From positions 124,001 through 188,000 of the forward strand of contig NZ_RBJB01000003.1 in NCBI RefSeq assembly GCF_003634635.1: DNA of 64,000 bases, read 5' to 3'. The stretch comes from Marinobacter nauticus (GTDB lineage Bacteria; Pseudomonadota; Gammaproteobacteria; Pseudomonadales; Oleiphilaceae). Under the pieces are notes generated by a model. The model had not been told where the DNA came from. It was given only the letters and a program-made list of their open reading frames with translations, and searched no databases. Positions 1-9,509 of the stretch are shown piece after piece (position 1 is the stretch's first letter; every line of letters starts with the position of its first letter). The translations under genes and the position numbers were made by a program.

Positions 1-93
1 GAGCAGCTCGGGCGCTATTTCCGCGATCATTACCGTAATGTGCAGGTGCGCCACACCGAACTGCCACACCTTCAAACCCGCGGAGAAATCTGA
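1..93 (+). CDS. rapZ: RapZ, C-terminal end only (RNase adapter / nucleotide-binding protein)
   Basis: Only the last 30 codons are inside the window; the reading frame is open from base 1 and ends at TGA 91-93. The tail carries the VQVRHTEL stretch typical of the RapZ C-terminus (family knowledge). RapZ binds GlcN6P and directs RNase E to the small RNA GlmZ in enterobacteria. It normally sits directly before ptsO in the rpoN-hpf-ptsN-rapZ-ptsO cluster, and ptsO follows here after 6 bases. Identification rests on this short tail plus context. Confidence 0.8.
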   Translation, partial: EQLGRYFRDHYRNVQVRHTELPHLQTRGEI

Positions 94-99
94 GCGCCT

Positions 100-369
100 A
101 TGATTTGCCGCCCCATCACCATCATCAACAAACTCGGCCTGCATGCGCGGGCCACGGCAAAGCTTGTGGCCACCGCATCAGACTTTGACAGCAAGGTGCG
201 AATCCGTGGCAAAGGCCGGGACGTAGACGCCAAGAACATCATGCAGGTGATGATGCTGGCCGCCAGCCAGGGCACCGAAGTGGAACTGGTTGCCGATGGT
301 CCGGACAAACAGGATGCCATCGACGCGCTGGCTGCCCTGATCAACGATTATTTTGGTGAAGGGGAATAA
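100..369 (+). CDS. ptsO: NPr, HPr-like phosphocarrier of the nitrogen PTS
   Basis: An 89-residue HPr-fold protein. The active-site loop GLHARATAKL (about residues 14-23) has the phosphorylatable His16 and the following Arg. The region aligned with HPr Ser46 reads KNIMQVM, so the regulatory serine is an asparagine, as is usual for NPr rather than sugar-PTS HPr. It passes phosphate from EI-Ntr to EIIA-Ntr (PtsN) in a regulatory, non-transporting chain linked to nitrogen and potassium status. It starts 6 bases after rapZ and is probably cotranscribed with it. Confidence 0.93.
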   Translation: MICRPITIINKLGLHARATAKLVATASDFDSKVRIRGKGRDVDAKNIMQVMMLAASQGTEVELVADGPDKQDAIDALAALINDYFGEGE

Positions 370-425
370 CCTCCGGTTTCGTCATTCACCTACAATCCTT
401 TCTCACGTGTGCCACCTAACTCCGC

Positions 426-431
426 TATAAT
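426..431 (+). promoter_or_regulatory. Consensus -10 box upstream of mgtE
   Basis: A perfect TATAAT lies 30 bases before the mgtE start. No good -35 is seen at 16-18 bases, so strength is uncertain. Transcription from here leaves only about 20-25 bases of leader, too short for an M-box or other Mg2+ riboswitch. Confidence 0.5.
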
Positions 432-460
432 GCAAAGGTTTTCTGATCGCAGGTGGTTCA

Positions 461-1822
461 ATGACCGACATTCTGGAAAAAAGCCAGGCCCGCCAACGCC
501 TTCGCTCACTCAGTGAAGCGCTGGACAGTGGTGCCCTCAAGCAGGTGGCCCGCATTCTGAATGGCGGTCTGAGCCCCAGCGATATTGCTCACCTTCTGGA
601 ATCTTCGCCACCACGCCAACGGGCTCTGCTGTGGAATCTGGTCGACAAGCAACTGGAAGGGGAAGTCCTCCAGTACCTTGGCGACGATATTCGTAGCTAC
701 TTTCTAAGCCAGCTGAACGCGCAGGAGCTGGCGGACATCCTGGAAGATTTCGAGTCGGATGACCTGGCCGACTTGCTTCAGCAATTGCCGGACACGGTGA
801 TCCAGGAAGTCCTGGACACCATGGACGAGCAAGACCGTCAGCGGGTAGAGGAAGTCCTCGCTTACCCGGAGGACACTGCTGGCGGCCTGATGAACACCGA
901 CACCATCACGGTTCGGCCGGACATCAGCATCGACGTTGTGTTGCGCTACCTGCGCCGTCACCGCAGCCTGCCCCCGATGACCGACAGCCTGATTGTGGTC
1001 AGCCGTCGGGACGAGTTTATCGGCATGCTGCCCATTACCCGGATGCTGGTATCCAATCCCGCGGCTACCGTTCGGGAAGTGATGGACACAGACATTGAAC
1101 CCATTCCCGTGTCGCTGTCCGATACCAAGGTCGCCACTCTGTTCGAACGCTACGACCTGATTTCTGCCCCTGTGGTGGATGAGACCAACAAGCTGCTGGG
1201 CCGGATCACAATCGATGACGTGGTCGACGTTATCCGTGAGGACGCAGACCATTCCCTGATGAGTATGGCTGGTCTGGATGAAGACGAGGACACCTTTGCC
1301 CCGGTGATGAAGACCACCCGCCGGCGCGCAGTCTGGCTGGGCATTAATCTGATCACGGCCTTTACCGCATCGGCCGTGATTGGACTGTTTGAAGACACTA
1401 TTGCCAAAGTCGTTGCACTGGCCGTACTGATGCCAATTGTGGCCAGCATGGGCGGCATTGCCGGTAGCCAGACCCTGACCCTGGTAATCCGGGGCATGGC
1501 CGTTGGCCAGATCAGCGGCGCCAACGTGGGCTGGCTGCTGAACCGTGAGTTTCTGTCCGGGGTACTGAACGGCCTGCTGTGGGCGGTGGTGGTTGCCACC
1601 GCCGCGGTGGTCTGGTTCCAGGACTGGCTGATTGGCGCCATCATCGCAGCGGCACTGGTTATTAACCTGGTGGCGGCGGCGCTGGTGGGCACCGTCTTAC
1701 CACTGTTCCTGAAATCCCGGAACATTGACCCGGCCCTGGCCGGCAGTGTGATACTCACCACCGTAACCGACGTTGTCGGCTTCATGGCCTTCCTGGGACT
1801 GGCCACCATTTTCTATGCCTGA
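461..1822 (+). CDS. mgtE: MgtE-family magnesium transporter
   Basis: The protein is 453 aa, the usual length. Domain order is as in the family: an acidic helical MgtE N domain (about 30-130), a CBS pair (about 135-265) that senses cytosolic Mg2+, a connecting helix, and a membrane domain (about 285-453) with five hydrophobic segments. The membrane part holds the PIVASMGGIAGSQTLTL stretch near the family's pore helices. It mediates gated Mg2+ entry across the inner membrane as a homodimer. The gene lies between ptsO and yjgA, where Pseudomonas-like genomes usually carry pmbA (tldE). yjgA follows 17 bases later. Confidence 0.95.
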   Translation: MTDILEKSQARQRLRSLSEALDSGALKQVARILNGGLSPSDIAHLLESSPPRQRALLWNLVDKQLEGEVLQYLGDDIRSYFLSQLNAQELADILEDFESDDLADLLQQLPDTVIQEVLDTMDEQDRQRVEEVLAYPEDTAGGLMNTDTITVRPDISIDVVLRYLRRHRSLPPMTDSLIVVSRRDEFIGMLPITRMLVSNPAATVREVMDTDIEPIPVSLSDTKVATLFERYDLISAPVVDETNKLLGRITIDDVVDVIREDADHSLMSMAGLDEDEDTFAPVMKTTRRRAVWLGINLITAFTASAVIGLFEDTIAKVVALAVLMPIVASMGGIAGSQTLTLVIRGMAVGQISGANVGWLLNREFLSGVLNGLLWAVVVATAAVVWFQDWLIGAIIAAALVINLVAAALVGTVLPLFLKSRNIDPALAGSVILTTVTDVVGFMAFLGLATIFYA

Positions 1823-1839
1823 GCAACCTGTGACCTACC

Positions 1840-2364
1840 ATGACTGACCAATTTGACGACGAATTCCAGGACGACCTTGGCCCCAGCAAATCGCAGCTGA
1901 AGCGCGAAATGCACGCGCTTCAGGATCTGGGCAAACGCATGCTGGACCTGAACGACGAACAGCTGGCCACCCTGAGCATCAGCGAGACCCTGAAAGCGGC
2001 GATCATTGAATCACGCCGGATTCCCCAGCGTGAGGCCCGCCGGCGACACTTGCAGTACATTGGTAAGGTGTTGCGCCAGGAGGACGACCCCGAAGCTATT
2101 GGCCGTGCCATCGACGCCTTCCACGCTGGCAGCGAAGAGCATACCCGCCGACACCATCTGGCCGAGCGCTGGCGCGACCGGATGATTTCCGAAGGTGACA
2201 AGGTGGTAGGAGAGTTTATTGATTACTGCCCTTCAGCGGATGTACAGCACCTGCGCAATCTGGTGCGCAATGCCCGCAAGGAAGTCGAAAAAGGCAAGAA
2301 TACCGGTCAGGCCCGGAAGCTGTTCCGGGCTCTGCGGGAATGGATCGACGACGCCGAGCAGTAA
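1840..2364 (+). CDS. yjgA: YjgA/DarP, ribosome-associated 50S assembly factor (DUF615)
   Basis: A 174-aa, highly charged, all-helical protein of the DUF615 family; SKSQLKREMHALQDLGKRM near the N-terminus is the family hallmark. E. coli DarP associates with late 50S precursors and helps peptidyl-transferase-centre maturation. It starts 17 bases after mgtE and probably shares its transcript. Its stop codon (2362-2364) abuts the stop of the convergent amidohydrolase gene with no base between, so no terminator fits between them. Confidence 0.92.
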   Translation: MTDQFDDEFQDDLGPSKSQLKREMHALQDLGKRMLDLNDEQLATLSISETLKAAIIESRRIPQREARRRHLQYIGKVLRQEDDPEAIGRAIDAFHAGSEEHTRRHHLAERWRDRMISEGDKVVGEFIDYCPSADVQHLRNLVRNARKEVEKGKNTGQARKLFRALREWIDDAEQ

Positions 2365-3189
2365 TCAGAGCCGCCGGTGCTCCCACACGGGCATACGGCT
2401 TCGCAACTGATGCAGCTGCTCCAGGTCCAGATCGGCGCAAGCCATGCCCGGACCTTCGTCGAACTCACTGACGACCTTACCCCAGGGATCGCAGATCAGG
2501 CTGTGGCCATAGGTTCTTCGCCGGCTACTGTTCTGCCCCCCTTGCCCCGGCGCCACCACCCAGACCTGGTTTTCAATGGCGCGAGCGCGTATCAGGGCGT
2601 GCCAATGGGCATTGCCCGTCTGCCAGGTAAAGGCGCTGGGCAGGCAGACCCATTCGGCGCCCTGCTCTCTCAAGGCCCGGAACAGTTCTGGAAAGCGAAG
2701 GTCGTAACAGATCGCCAACCCCAGTCGTCCGGCCCGCGTATCCACCGTAATCGCCTGATCACCCGGCTCAAAGGTATCCGATTCCCGATACTGGCCGTGG
2801 GCGTCTTCAACCATGGCGTCAAACAGGTGAATCTTGTCGTAGCGGGCCACTTCTTCACCATGATCGTTGTACACCAGACAGGTGGCCCGTACCCGGTCTG
2901 TTAACTCTGAACCATCTCGCCGACTGGCCAACGGCAGGGAACCGCCGACAATCCAGAGCCCCAATGACCAGGCCTGCTCGGCCAGAAAGCGACGGATAAC
3001 AGGCTCGCTACCCGCCTCCCGGCGGCCGCACTCCAGCATCTGTGCGGTCGCCAGAACGGCGAAGTTCTCGGGCAACACCGCCACCTTCGCCCCTGCGCCT
3101 GCCGCTTCAGCCAGCAGTCTGCGGGCCTTTTCAAGGTTGGCATCGATGTCATGGGTACTGACCATTTGTATTGCCGCTACCTGAACCAT
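2365..3189 (-). CDS. Carbon-nitrogen hydrolase (Nit1/Nit2-like amidase)
   Basis: About 274 aa, nitrilase superfamily. The Glu-Lys-Cys triad is visible: Glu in LPENF, Lys in YDKIHLF and Cys in AICYDLRFPE. Relatives hydrolyse deaminated glutathione or similar omega-amides (metabolite repair); the substrate here is inferred only. Two adjacent ATGs (3192 and 3189) follow an AAGGAGG at 3201-3195. The second has better spacing (5 bases) and is chosen. The ribosome-binding site overlaps the stop codon of yhdP, so translation is probably coupled. It is the last gene of the mreB-to-nitrilase operon; tldD, which often follows it in relatives, is absent. Confidence 0.9.
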   Translation of the reverse strand: MVQVAAIQMVSTHDIDANLEKARRLLAEAAGAGAKVAVLPENFAVLATAQMLECGRREAGSEPVIRRFLAEQAWSLGLWIVGGSLPLASRRDGSELTDRVRATCLVYNDHGEEVARYDKIHLFDAMVEDAHGQYRESDTFEPGDQAITVDTRAGRLGLAICYDLRFPELFRALREQGAEWVCLPSAFTWQTGNAHWHALIRARAIENQVWVVAPGQGGQNSSRRRTYGHSLICDPWGKVVSEFDEGPGMACADLDLEQLHQLRSRMPVWEHRRL

Positions 3190-3199
3190 CATGGCCTCC

Positions 3200-6100
3200 T
3201 TACTCACCGGTATCGAACACGCCCCGCAGATCCACTTCCGGATTGCTCCAGGTTCCTGTGACACTGTACGTGGCACTGGTCAGTTTGCTCAACGGGTCGC
3301 CCAGAATTTTATCGAGCACGAACAAGGCGCCGCCGATGGGGGCGCTCGCCCCCATCAGTATGGCAGCCAGGGGCAGATTCTGTGTCACGGGTAGTACCAG
3401 TACCAGGCGCATATCCAACGTTTCTTCGGCCATGTTGGTATTGCCACTGAGTTTGAACGCGCCGGACGGACCCACCAGTTGCAGTTCCGGATCCATGGTC
3501 ACCAGGCCATTTATGATGTTGGCTTTACCGGAAATGGCGTCAAAGGCTACGCCCCGTTCGTACAGATCCGAGAAGTCCAGCCGCAACCTGCGCCAGAGCG
3601 TATCAGTGTTCAGCAGGTTGAAGATCCGGAACAATTGCGCCGAATTGCTCTGCTCCATGATCATGCCGTCGTCCAGGCGGGCACTGACCGTGCCGCTTAT
3701 CTTGCTGAGAGCAATGTTGTTCGGGCTTCCCGGCCAATCCAGATCCAGTTCAACCGCCGTTTCTTCGTTGGTCATCGGAATGGTGCTGCCAGTCAGCGCT
3801 TCCAGATCCTTAAGGGCCCCGCCCTCCAGCTTACCAGTAAACCGGGTCGTTTCCCGGTCATCCACAATGCTCCAGGTCATATCGCCGGACAACACCAGGG
3901 ATCCAAGCCGGCCTTCCACCTCCTGCACACGCAACCGATAGGGTTCAGGGCGCAGCTTGAAACGCCAGCTTCCCGCTGACTCGCCATCCAGCCGGAGATC
4001 CGAGATTCTGGCATCAATGTCGGGCCAATTTCCCATATCCAGCTCCCTGAACGCCTGCAACTGCTCCTCAAGAGTCAGAAATTCGTTGTCCTGCTCTGCG
4101 GCACTGGTCTCCCGTACCAGGCGCAGGGTTGCAAAGTCGGCCTCTACCGTGCCTCCTTCTCTGGGTAACACCACCCTGCCCCGGGCCCGATCCGAGTCTG
4201 TATGAACGACCCACCGGTCCTCCAGCTCAAGCGCATCAATGGCGATATTGGTCAGATGGTGAGCGCCCAGATTCAAATGTTCGAAGACCAGCTCGAAGCC
4301 CGTCTCTTTAAAACGGAGTTCAGCGTCCAGACGATCCTGCCATTGCGCAGCGATCGCCACGCCTTCGCTCTGGAACGGATCAACCCGGACCGCCAGGGGG
4401 GTTCGCTCGCGCGCGGTCTTTGCCAGTGGTTTGGGCCAATCCACCTGCAGACCTTCAAGGTCTGAAAACAGGGAAATCACCGGCTCGCCGGCACCGCCTA
4501 ATTCAAGCTCAGCGGTGTAGACAAGTTCTCCGGAAAGCCCGCGCGCCGCATCGTTAGCCAGGCCAAAGGCCGCCAGGGAGCCTGGCAGCTTCAGACCACC
4601 TTGCTGGCGTATCAGCATGGCATCGCCGGCCTCCGCGGTGGAAAAAAAGACACTGACCGGTTGATCGAAAAAACGGGCAGTGACCGGTGGCCCGGAAAAT
4701 CCATCAACACTGTCATAAGTCAGGTCAGCCCGAATATTATGCCAGTGAAGTCCCGCACCCGGTAATTGGAATCCGGCATTGTCGGTTTTTACCTGCGCCG
4801 TAACCCGGGTGTCCTGCCCTTGCGATAGCGGTAGCTCCAGCCCAAGGTCCAGCTCAAACTCCCCCTCATAACGGGCCCGGGTGTTACCGTATCCCAACAA
4901 TTCCCCTAACGGAGTATTGGTCAGCCACCAGGGTATTCTCTCTGCCGGAACCGTCGACGCGGCATCTACGCGCACCAGCGTGCCAGTTTCCCCATCTCCG
5001 GGAAGGACCCGAACACTGGCGTTTTCCAGCTCCAACCCACCGATCTCGCCCCGAGCGAGCGCTACCCGGGTGTCGGCATTCTGGATCTCGACCCGCCCGC
5101 TGGCCTGCTCCACAGCGGGCCAGCGCTGGTCGTATCGAATCCTGGCGTTATCGAATTCATACCACATGGAGGAAACAAACGATCCAGACGGCGCGGCGGA
5201 ATCGATACGGCCGTGGCCATAGTACTGCCCCCGAATGCTGGCCTCCGGAATACTGTTGGTGAGCCATTCGTAAAGCCCTTCACCCACAGCATTCGCCGGC
5301 ACGAAATCCGCCAGCATATCGGCATTGCCGCCGTCTACGCCGACGCTCAAACCAAGATTGTCCTCTCCGTATCGATCCAGCCGCAGGTCAAAGGCGCCGC
5401 TTAACCGGGTATCTGAGCGATAGAGAAACTCCAGATCATCGGAGAATACCCTGGTGATCCCTCCTTCCAGGGTCCAGGCGACGGTTCCGGATAGGGAGTC
5501 CAGCGTCCAGTCAGTGTTGAACAACTGCGGAAAGCCCAGCATGACGGGTTCTGGTGTATCCAGGGTCACCCTGCCACTGTCTGAATTCATCTGGATAAAG
5601 CCATATAGCCCCTCGGCGCGGGGGGCGCCAGACCAGGCCCGCACCCCGAACTCCCGCAATCTGGCACTTAACGAGAACCGGGAGCCCTGCTCTGGCAGAG
5701 TAAACAACATATCGTCCAGAAAACCCGCAGGCTGGTAATGCTCCAGCGCCTCACTGGCAGCATCCGGCAGCAGCTCCAGGGCCTGAACCAATCGCCGCAA
5801 AGGCTTGAGCGGCAGTGAGTCTGCCACCAGCTTAAGCTCATCCTGACCGTCTTCGATGCGAACACTGAACGGCAGAACCTGATCGCCGATCCAGTCCCAG
5901 CGAAGCTTCTGCAAACGTAGGGCCTCCCCCCGCCGCCAACCGAAGTGAGCCTGGATATCTTCAAGAGGCGCCAGAGATTCACGGTTAACACCTAACTGAA
6001 GATAGGGAGTGCGAACCTGGCCCTGAACCTGCTGCAGCTCGCCATCCTCAAAGCTTAGCCAGGCACTGCCCCCCAGGTCGAAGCCTTCAACCCGTATGCC

Positions 6101-6910
6101 TCGCCAGTTCAGATCATCAATCAGGCCGTCGAACAGTCGACCGGAATCCACATCCAGGTAGAGTTGACCGGTAAACTCCCCCCTGAAAAACCGCTGCCCT
6201 ACCAGAGCAAAACTGGCCAGCTGTGCGGTTGTACCGCTCTGCATGGCCCGGCCTGCGGCCTGGAACAAGCCGCCCTGGTAGGACAGATCAAGCTGTGGAA
6301 TATCCAGAAAACGCAGGTTCTGCCGGCTTGAGCCCAGCGCCAGGCTGACCCGTGTCACCCGGACTTCCGGATTCGACAACCAGCGGCCCGCCAGGCGAAT
6401 CCACTCCTGAAGTTCCGGCGCACCCGGCTCGGCCAGCTCCGCAATCTCTTCGACCGGATTGATAAACGGATCCTCGGTAGGGCGCACCACCGTTAACGCC
6501 AGACCGTCAGCGTCAAAATTGCGGAACACCAGGCGGAAGCGGAACAGGGAGGCAAAAAAATCGAGCCGCAATTCCAGGTGCTCAAGTTCCGCGGCAATGC
6601 GGTCTGAATCCGGAGAATTGATGGTGATGTCTTTGGCGGTAATGGAAGGATCCAGCCAATACCATTGGGAGGATAAACGGCCAACAGACACATCCAGGCC
6701 TGTGGCTTCGGAGAGCGAAGCCGCCAGTTCATCAGAAAAGCTGTTGATATCAGAGGTGAGCTGGCGACCGACACCAACATAGAGTGCGAATAACACCAGC
6801 AGCGTCAGGATGGACCACCAGACCACACTGGCAAAGACCGCCAACCCGCGGGCAACCAGACCGCGCTCATCCTCGGCTGGTTGCGAACTGTCCGGCTCGC
6901 GGATCGACAT
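3200..6910 (-). CDS. yhdP: YhdP, large AsmA-like envelope lipid-transport protein
   Basis: A 1236-aa protein close in length to E. coli YhdP. An N-terminal inner-membrane segment (about residues 25-50, VVWWSILTLLVLFALYVGVG) is followed by a long periplasmic region of repeating beta-rich units. The C-terminus has the AsmA-like block with LDMRLVLVLPVTQNLPLAA. Family knowledge: YhdP, TamB and YdbH are redundant bridges carrying phospholipids from inner to outer membrane. It lies between rng and the nitrilase, as in Pseudomonas, 37 bases after rng. Confidence 0.93.
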   Translation of the reverse strand: MSIREPDSSQPAEDERGLVARGLAVFASVVWWSILTLLVLFALYVGVGRQLTSDINSFSDELAASLSEATGLDVSVGRLSSQWYWLDPSITAKDITINSPDSDRIAAELEHLELRLDFFASLFRFRLVFRNFDADGLALTVVRPTEDPFINPVEEIAELAEPGAPELQEWIRLAGRWLSNPEVRVTRVSLALGSSRQNLRFLDIPQLDLSYQGGLFQAAGRAMQSGTTAQLASFALVGQRFFRGEFTGQLYLDVDSGRLFDGLIDDLNWRGIRVEGFDLGGSAWLSFEDGELQQVQGQVRTPYLQLGVNRESLAPLEDIQAHFGWRRGEALRLQKLRWDWIGDQVLPFSVRIEDGQDELKLVADSLPLKPLRRLVQALELLPDAASEALEHYQPAGFLDDMLFTLPEQGSRFSLSARLREFGVRAWSGAPRAEGLYGFIQMNSDSGRVTLDTPEPVMLGFPQLFNTDWTLDSLSGTVAWTLEGGITRVFSDDLEFLYRSDTRLSGAFDLRLDRYGEDNLGLSVGVDGGNADMLADFVPANAVGEGLYEWLTNSIPEASIRGQYYGHGRIDSAAPSGSFVSSMWYEFDNARIRYDQRWPAVEQASGRVEIQNADTRVALARGEIGGLELENASVRVLPGDGETGTLVRVDAASTVPAERIPWWLTNTPLGELLGYGNTRARYEGEFELDLGLELPLSQGQDTRVTAQVKTDNAGFQLPGAGLHWHNIRADLTYDSVDGFSGPPVTARFFDQPVSVFFSTAEAGDAMLIRQQGGLKLPGSLAAFGLANDAARGLSGELVYTAELELGGAGEPVISLFSDLEGLQVDWPKPLAKTARERTPLAVRVDPFQSEGVAIAAQWQDRLDAELRFKETGFELVFEHLNLGAHHLTNIAIDALELEDRWVVHTDSDRARGRVVLPREGGTVEADFATLRLVRETSAAEQDNEFLTLEEQLQAFRELDMGNWPDIDARISDLRLDGESAGSWRFKLRPEPYRLRVQEVEGRLGSLVLSGDMTWSIVDDRETTRFTGKLEGGALKDLEALTGSTIPMTNEETAVELDLDWPGSPNNIALSKISGTVSARLDDGMIMEQSNSAQLFRIFNLLNTDTLWRRLRLDFSDLYERGVAFDAISGKANIINGLVTMDPELQLVGPSGAFKLSGNTNMAEETLDMRLVLVLPVTQNLPLAAILMGASAPIGGALFVLDKILGDPLSKLTSATYSVTGTWSNPEVDLRGVFDTGE

Positions 6911-6947
6911 AAGACTCAGCTCCCTGCAACGCCCTGCTGCTCAGGTG

Positions 6948-8429
6948 TCAGAGCAAAACAACGTCGTACTGTTCCTGGCTGTAGAAAGGCTCAACCTGGA
7001 AGCGAATGGTTTTACTGATAAAGGTTTCAAGGTCCGCAACGTTGTCTGACTCTTCATCCAGCAGGCGGTCCACCACCTTCTGGGACGCCATCACCAGGTA
7101 ATTCTCGGCCTCATAGGCACGGTTAACGCGCAGGATTTCCCTGAAGATCTCGTAGCATACGGTTTCGGCGGTTTTCAGGAATCCCCGGCCGTCACAGATC
7201 GGGCACGGCTCGCACAGAACCTGGCCCAGGCTTTCGGTGGTGCGTTTTCGGGTCATCTCCACAAGGCCCAGCTCGGAAACGCCGGTGATCTTGGTTTTGG
7301 CGTGATCCCGTTCCAGCATTTTCTCCAGCATCCTGTGCACCTGGCGCTGGTGTTCGGGATCTTCCATGTCGATAAAGTCGATGATGATGATCCCGCCCAG
7401 ATTCCGCAGCCGAAGCTGACGACTGATCGACCGGGCGGCTTCCAGATTGGTTTTGAAGATGGTCTCTTCCAGATTGCGGTGGCCCACAAAGGCACCGGTG
7501 TTGATGTCGATGGTCGTCATCGCTTCGGTCTGATCGATGATCACATAGCCACCGGATTTGAGCTGCACCTTACGGCTCAGGGCTTTCTGGATTTCATCTT
7601 CAACCGAATACAGGTCAAAGATAGGCCGCTCACCCGGGTAGTACTCCACCTTGTCAGCAAACTCAGTGACGAATTCTTTAACAAACTCCATTACCCGCTG
7701 ATAGCTCTCGCGACTATCAATACGCACTTTTTCCGTTTGCGGTCGGATCAGATCCCGGATGGTGCGAATAAACAACGGCAAGTCCTGATAGACCACCGAG
7801 GGTGCCGGCGCTTTGGCAATGCGCTCCTGGATCGACTGGCTGAGCCGGTGCAGGTAGGTCATATCCGCAATCAGATCTTCGGCCGAGGCAGCCTCTGCCG
7901 CGGTGCGGATGATATAGCCACCCTGCACATCATCGTGTTCCGCTGCACCTTCCTCGATCAGGGATTTCAGCCGCGCGCGCTCATTATCATCTTCAATACG
8001 CTGGGAAATCCCGACATGGCAGACGCCTGGCATGAACACCAGATAACGGGAGGGAATGGAAAGCTGGGTGGTGAGTCGCGCACCCTTGGTACCAATCGGG
8101 TCCTTGGTTACCTGCACCACCAGGGACTGCCCCTCTCGCAACAGGGTACGGATATCCGGTACGGTCCTGGGGGCGTCTGACGGTTCGTCGCCAGATGTCT
8201 GGCCACTGACGACGTCGGACGCATGAATGAAAGCCGCCCGTTCCAGGCCGATGTCCACGAACGCGGCTTCCATGCCGGGCAGCACCCGAACGACCTTGCC
8301 CTTGTAAATGTTGCCGACAATCCCCTTGCGACTGGTGCGCTCGATATAGGCTTCCTGCAACATGCCGTTTTCAACGAGGGCGACCCGGGTTTCCACCGGA
8401 GTCACGTTGATCAGGATCTCTTCACTCAT
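6948..8429 (-). CDS. rng: Ribonuclease G
   Basis: 493 aa, the length of RNase G without the RNase E scaffold tail. It has an N-terminal S1-type RNA-binding domain (about 35-125, [23 protein letters not shown]), a 5' sensor and RNase H-like region, then the catalytic DNase I-like part with metal-binding Asp residues in [10 protein letters not shown] and IIIDFIDM. The zinc-link CxxC pair is CEPCPIC. It matures the 16S rRNA 5' end and degrades some mRNAs. Its ATG overlaps the maf stop (ATGA). Confidence 0.96.
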   Translation of the reverse strand: MSEEILINVTPVETRVALVENGMLQEAYIERTSRKGIVGNIYKGKVVRVLPGMEAAFVDIGLERAAFIHASDVVSGQTSGDEPSDAPRTVPDIRTLLREGQSLVVQVTKDPIGTKGARLTTQLSIPSRYLVFMPGVCHVGISQRIEDDNERARLKSLIEEGAAEHDDVQGGYIIRTAAEAASAEDLIADMTYLHRLSQSIQERIAKAPAPSVVYQDLPLFIRTIRDLIRPQTEKVRIDSRESYQRVMEFVKEFVTEFADKVEYYPGERPIFDLYSVEDEIQKALSRKVQLKSGGYVIIDQTEAMTTIDINTGAFVGHRNLEETIFKTNLEAARSISRQLRLRNLGGIIIIDFIDMEDPEHQRQVHRMLEKMLERDHAKTKITGVSELGLVEMTRKRTTESLGQVLCEPCPICDGRGFLKTAETVCYEIFREILRVNRAYEAENYLVMASQKVVDRLLDEESDNVADLETFISKTIRFQVEPFYSQEQYDVVLL

Positions 8430-9028
8430 GCTTGGCTCTCCTTACTGCATGGCCAGTGGCGCCAGACAGGGTCGCCGGCATCTGCCAATAATTCTGCGGT
8501 TTCCTGCAGGGGCAAACCCACCACAGCGCTGTAGCTGCCCTTGAGTTCCCGAACAAAGATACCACCAAGTCCCTGAATTCCGTAGCTTCCCGCCTTGTCC
8601 ACGGGTTCACCGGTGGCGACGTAGGCGACGATTTCGGCTTCTGAGAGCTCCCGAAAGCTGACATCGGTGACCACCACTAATGATCGACACTTCTGTTCCT
8701 GCGCCAGAGCGATCGCGGTCATCACCTGATGGGTTCTCCCAGATAACCGGCGCAACATCTCACAAGCCTGTGTATCGGACTCCGGTTTCCCAAGAATCTC
8801 TCCGTCTATAACCACAGAGGTGTCAGACCCCAGTACCCAGGCACCCGGGGCCTCACCGGCAACACAAGAGGCTTTCTCCCGGGCCAGGCGCTCAACATAG
8901 TGCTGAGCCCCTTCACCCGGTTGCGGTGTCTCGTCTATCTCTGCAGGCGCCACCTGAAAGTCAGCACCGATCTGTCTCAGCAACTCAGCCCGGCGCGGTG
9001 ATGCCGAGGCCAAAATGAGGCAGCTCAT
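8426..9028 (-). CDS. maf: Maf-family nucleoside triphosphate pyrophosphatase (YhdE type)
   Basis: About 200 aa. The N-terminal signature [12 protein letters not shown] and the later [17 protein letters not shown] motif place it in the Maf family. YhdE-type members next to mreD hydrolyse dTTP/UTP and some modified nucleotides to monophosphates. The start at 9028 gives the canonical [14 protein letters not shown]-terminus; the frame stays open upstream, but that would run into mreD. It sits 4 bases after the mreD stop and overlaps rng by 4 bases. Confidence 0.93.
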   Translation of the reverse strand: MSCLILASASPRRAELLRQIGADFQVAPAEIDETPQPGEGAQHYVERLAREKASCVAGEAPGAWVLGSDTSVVIDGEILGKPESDTQACEMLRRLSGRTHQVMTAIALAQEQKCRSLVVVTDVSFRELSEAEIVAYVATGEPVDKAGSYGIQGLGGIFVRELKGSYSAVVGLPLQETAELLADAGDPVWRHWPCSKESQA

Positions 9029-9032
9029 ACAG

Positions 9033-9509
9033 TTATCCCAGTTTACGGTTGATTGTGTCCAGTACGCCACTGACCACAGGCCAGGCCAGAGCGCTCGTCA
9101 AGGCTGGCCACAAGTAGCTGAAACCGGCGCTTTCAGCACCCAGTAACTGTTTCACGAAATGCACCAGCATCTGGTTGATGCCCAATAACAGAAACACCAT
9201 CAGGCACTGCTGAGGCAGCGGATACATCCGCAACCGCTGGTGAATGGTCAGCACCAGAAAGGCGATCAGGGCCATGCCCATGGCATTCACGCCCAGCGGG
9301 GTAGACTCGAGAATATCCAGTAACAACCCCAGGCACCAGGCCATCAAAATGCCAAACTGGGCCGGGGCGCGGAAGGTCCAGTAGAAGACAATCAGTCCGA
9401 GCCACTCCGGGCGAAACTGAAACCAGTCCACCGGAAACAGGGAGATACTCAGCACCAACGATAACACCACGGTGATGGCGAACAGCGGATAACTGATGAC
9501 AGACAACAT
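9033..9509 (-). CDS. mreD: Rod shape-determining protein MreD
   Basis: A 158-aa, very hydrophobic protein with about five predicted membrane helices, typical of MreD. It belongs to the elongasome with MreC, RodA and PBP2 in the inner membrane. Its ATG overlaps the mreC stop by one base (TGATG), indicating translational coupling. Sequence is weakly conserved in this family, so position in mreBCD is strong support. Confidence 0.93.
   Translation of the reverse strand: MLSVISYPLFAITVVLSLVLSISLFPVDWFQFRPEWLGLIVFYWTFRAPAQFGILMAWCLGLLLDILESTPLGVNAMGMALIAFLVLTIHQRLRMYPLPQQCLMVFLLLGINQMLVHFVKQLLGAESAGFSYLWPALTSALAWPVVSGVLDTINRKLG

Noticed and set aside
370..460. Mg2+ riboswitch (M-box) upstream of mgtE
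   Set aside because: A TATAAT at 426 leaves a leader of about 25 bases, and no large fold is present.
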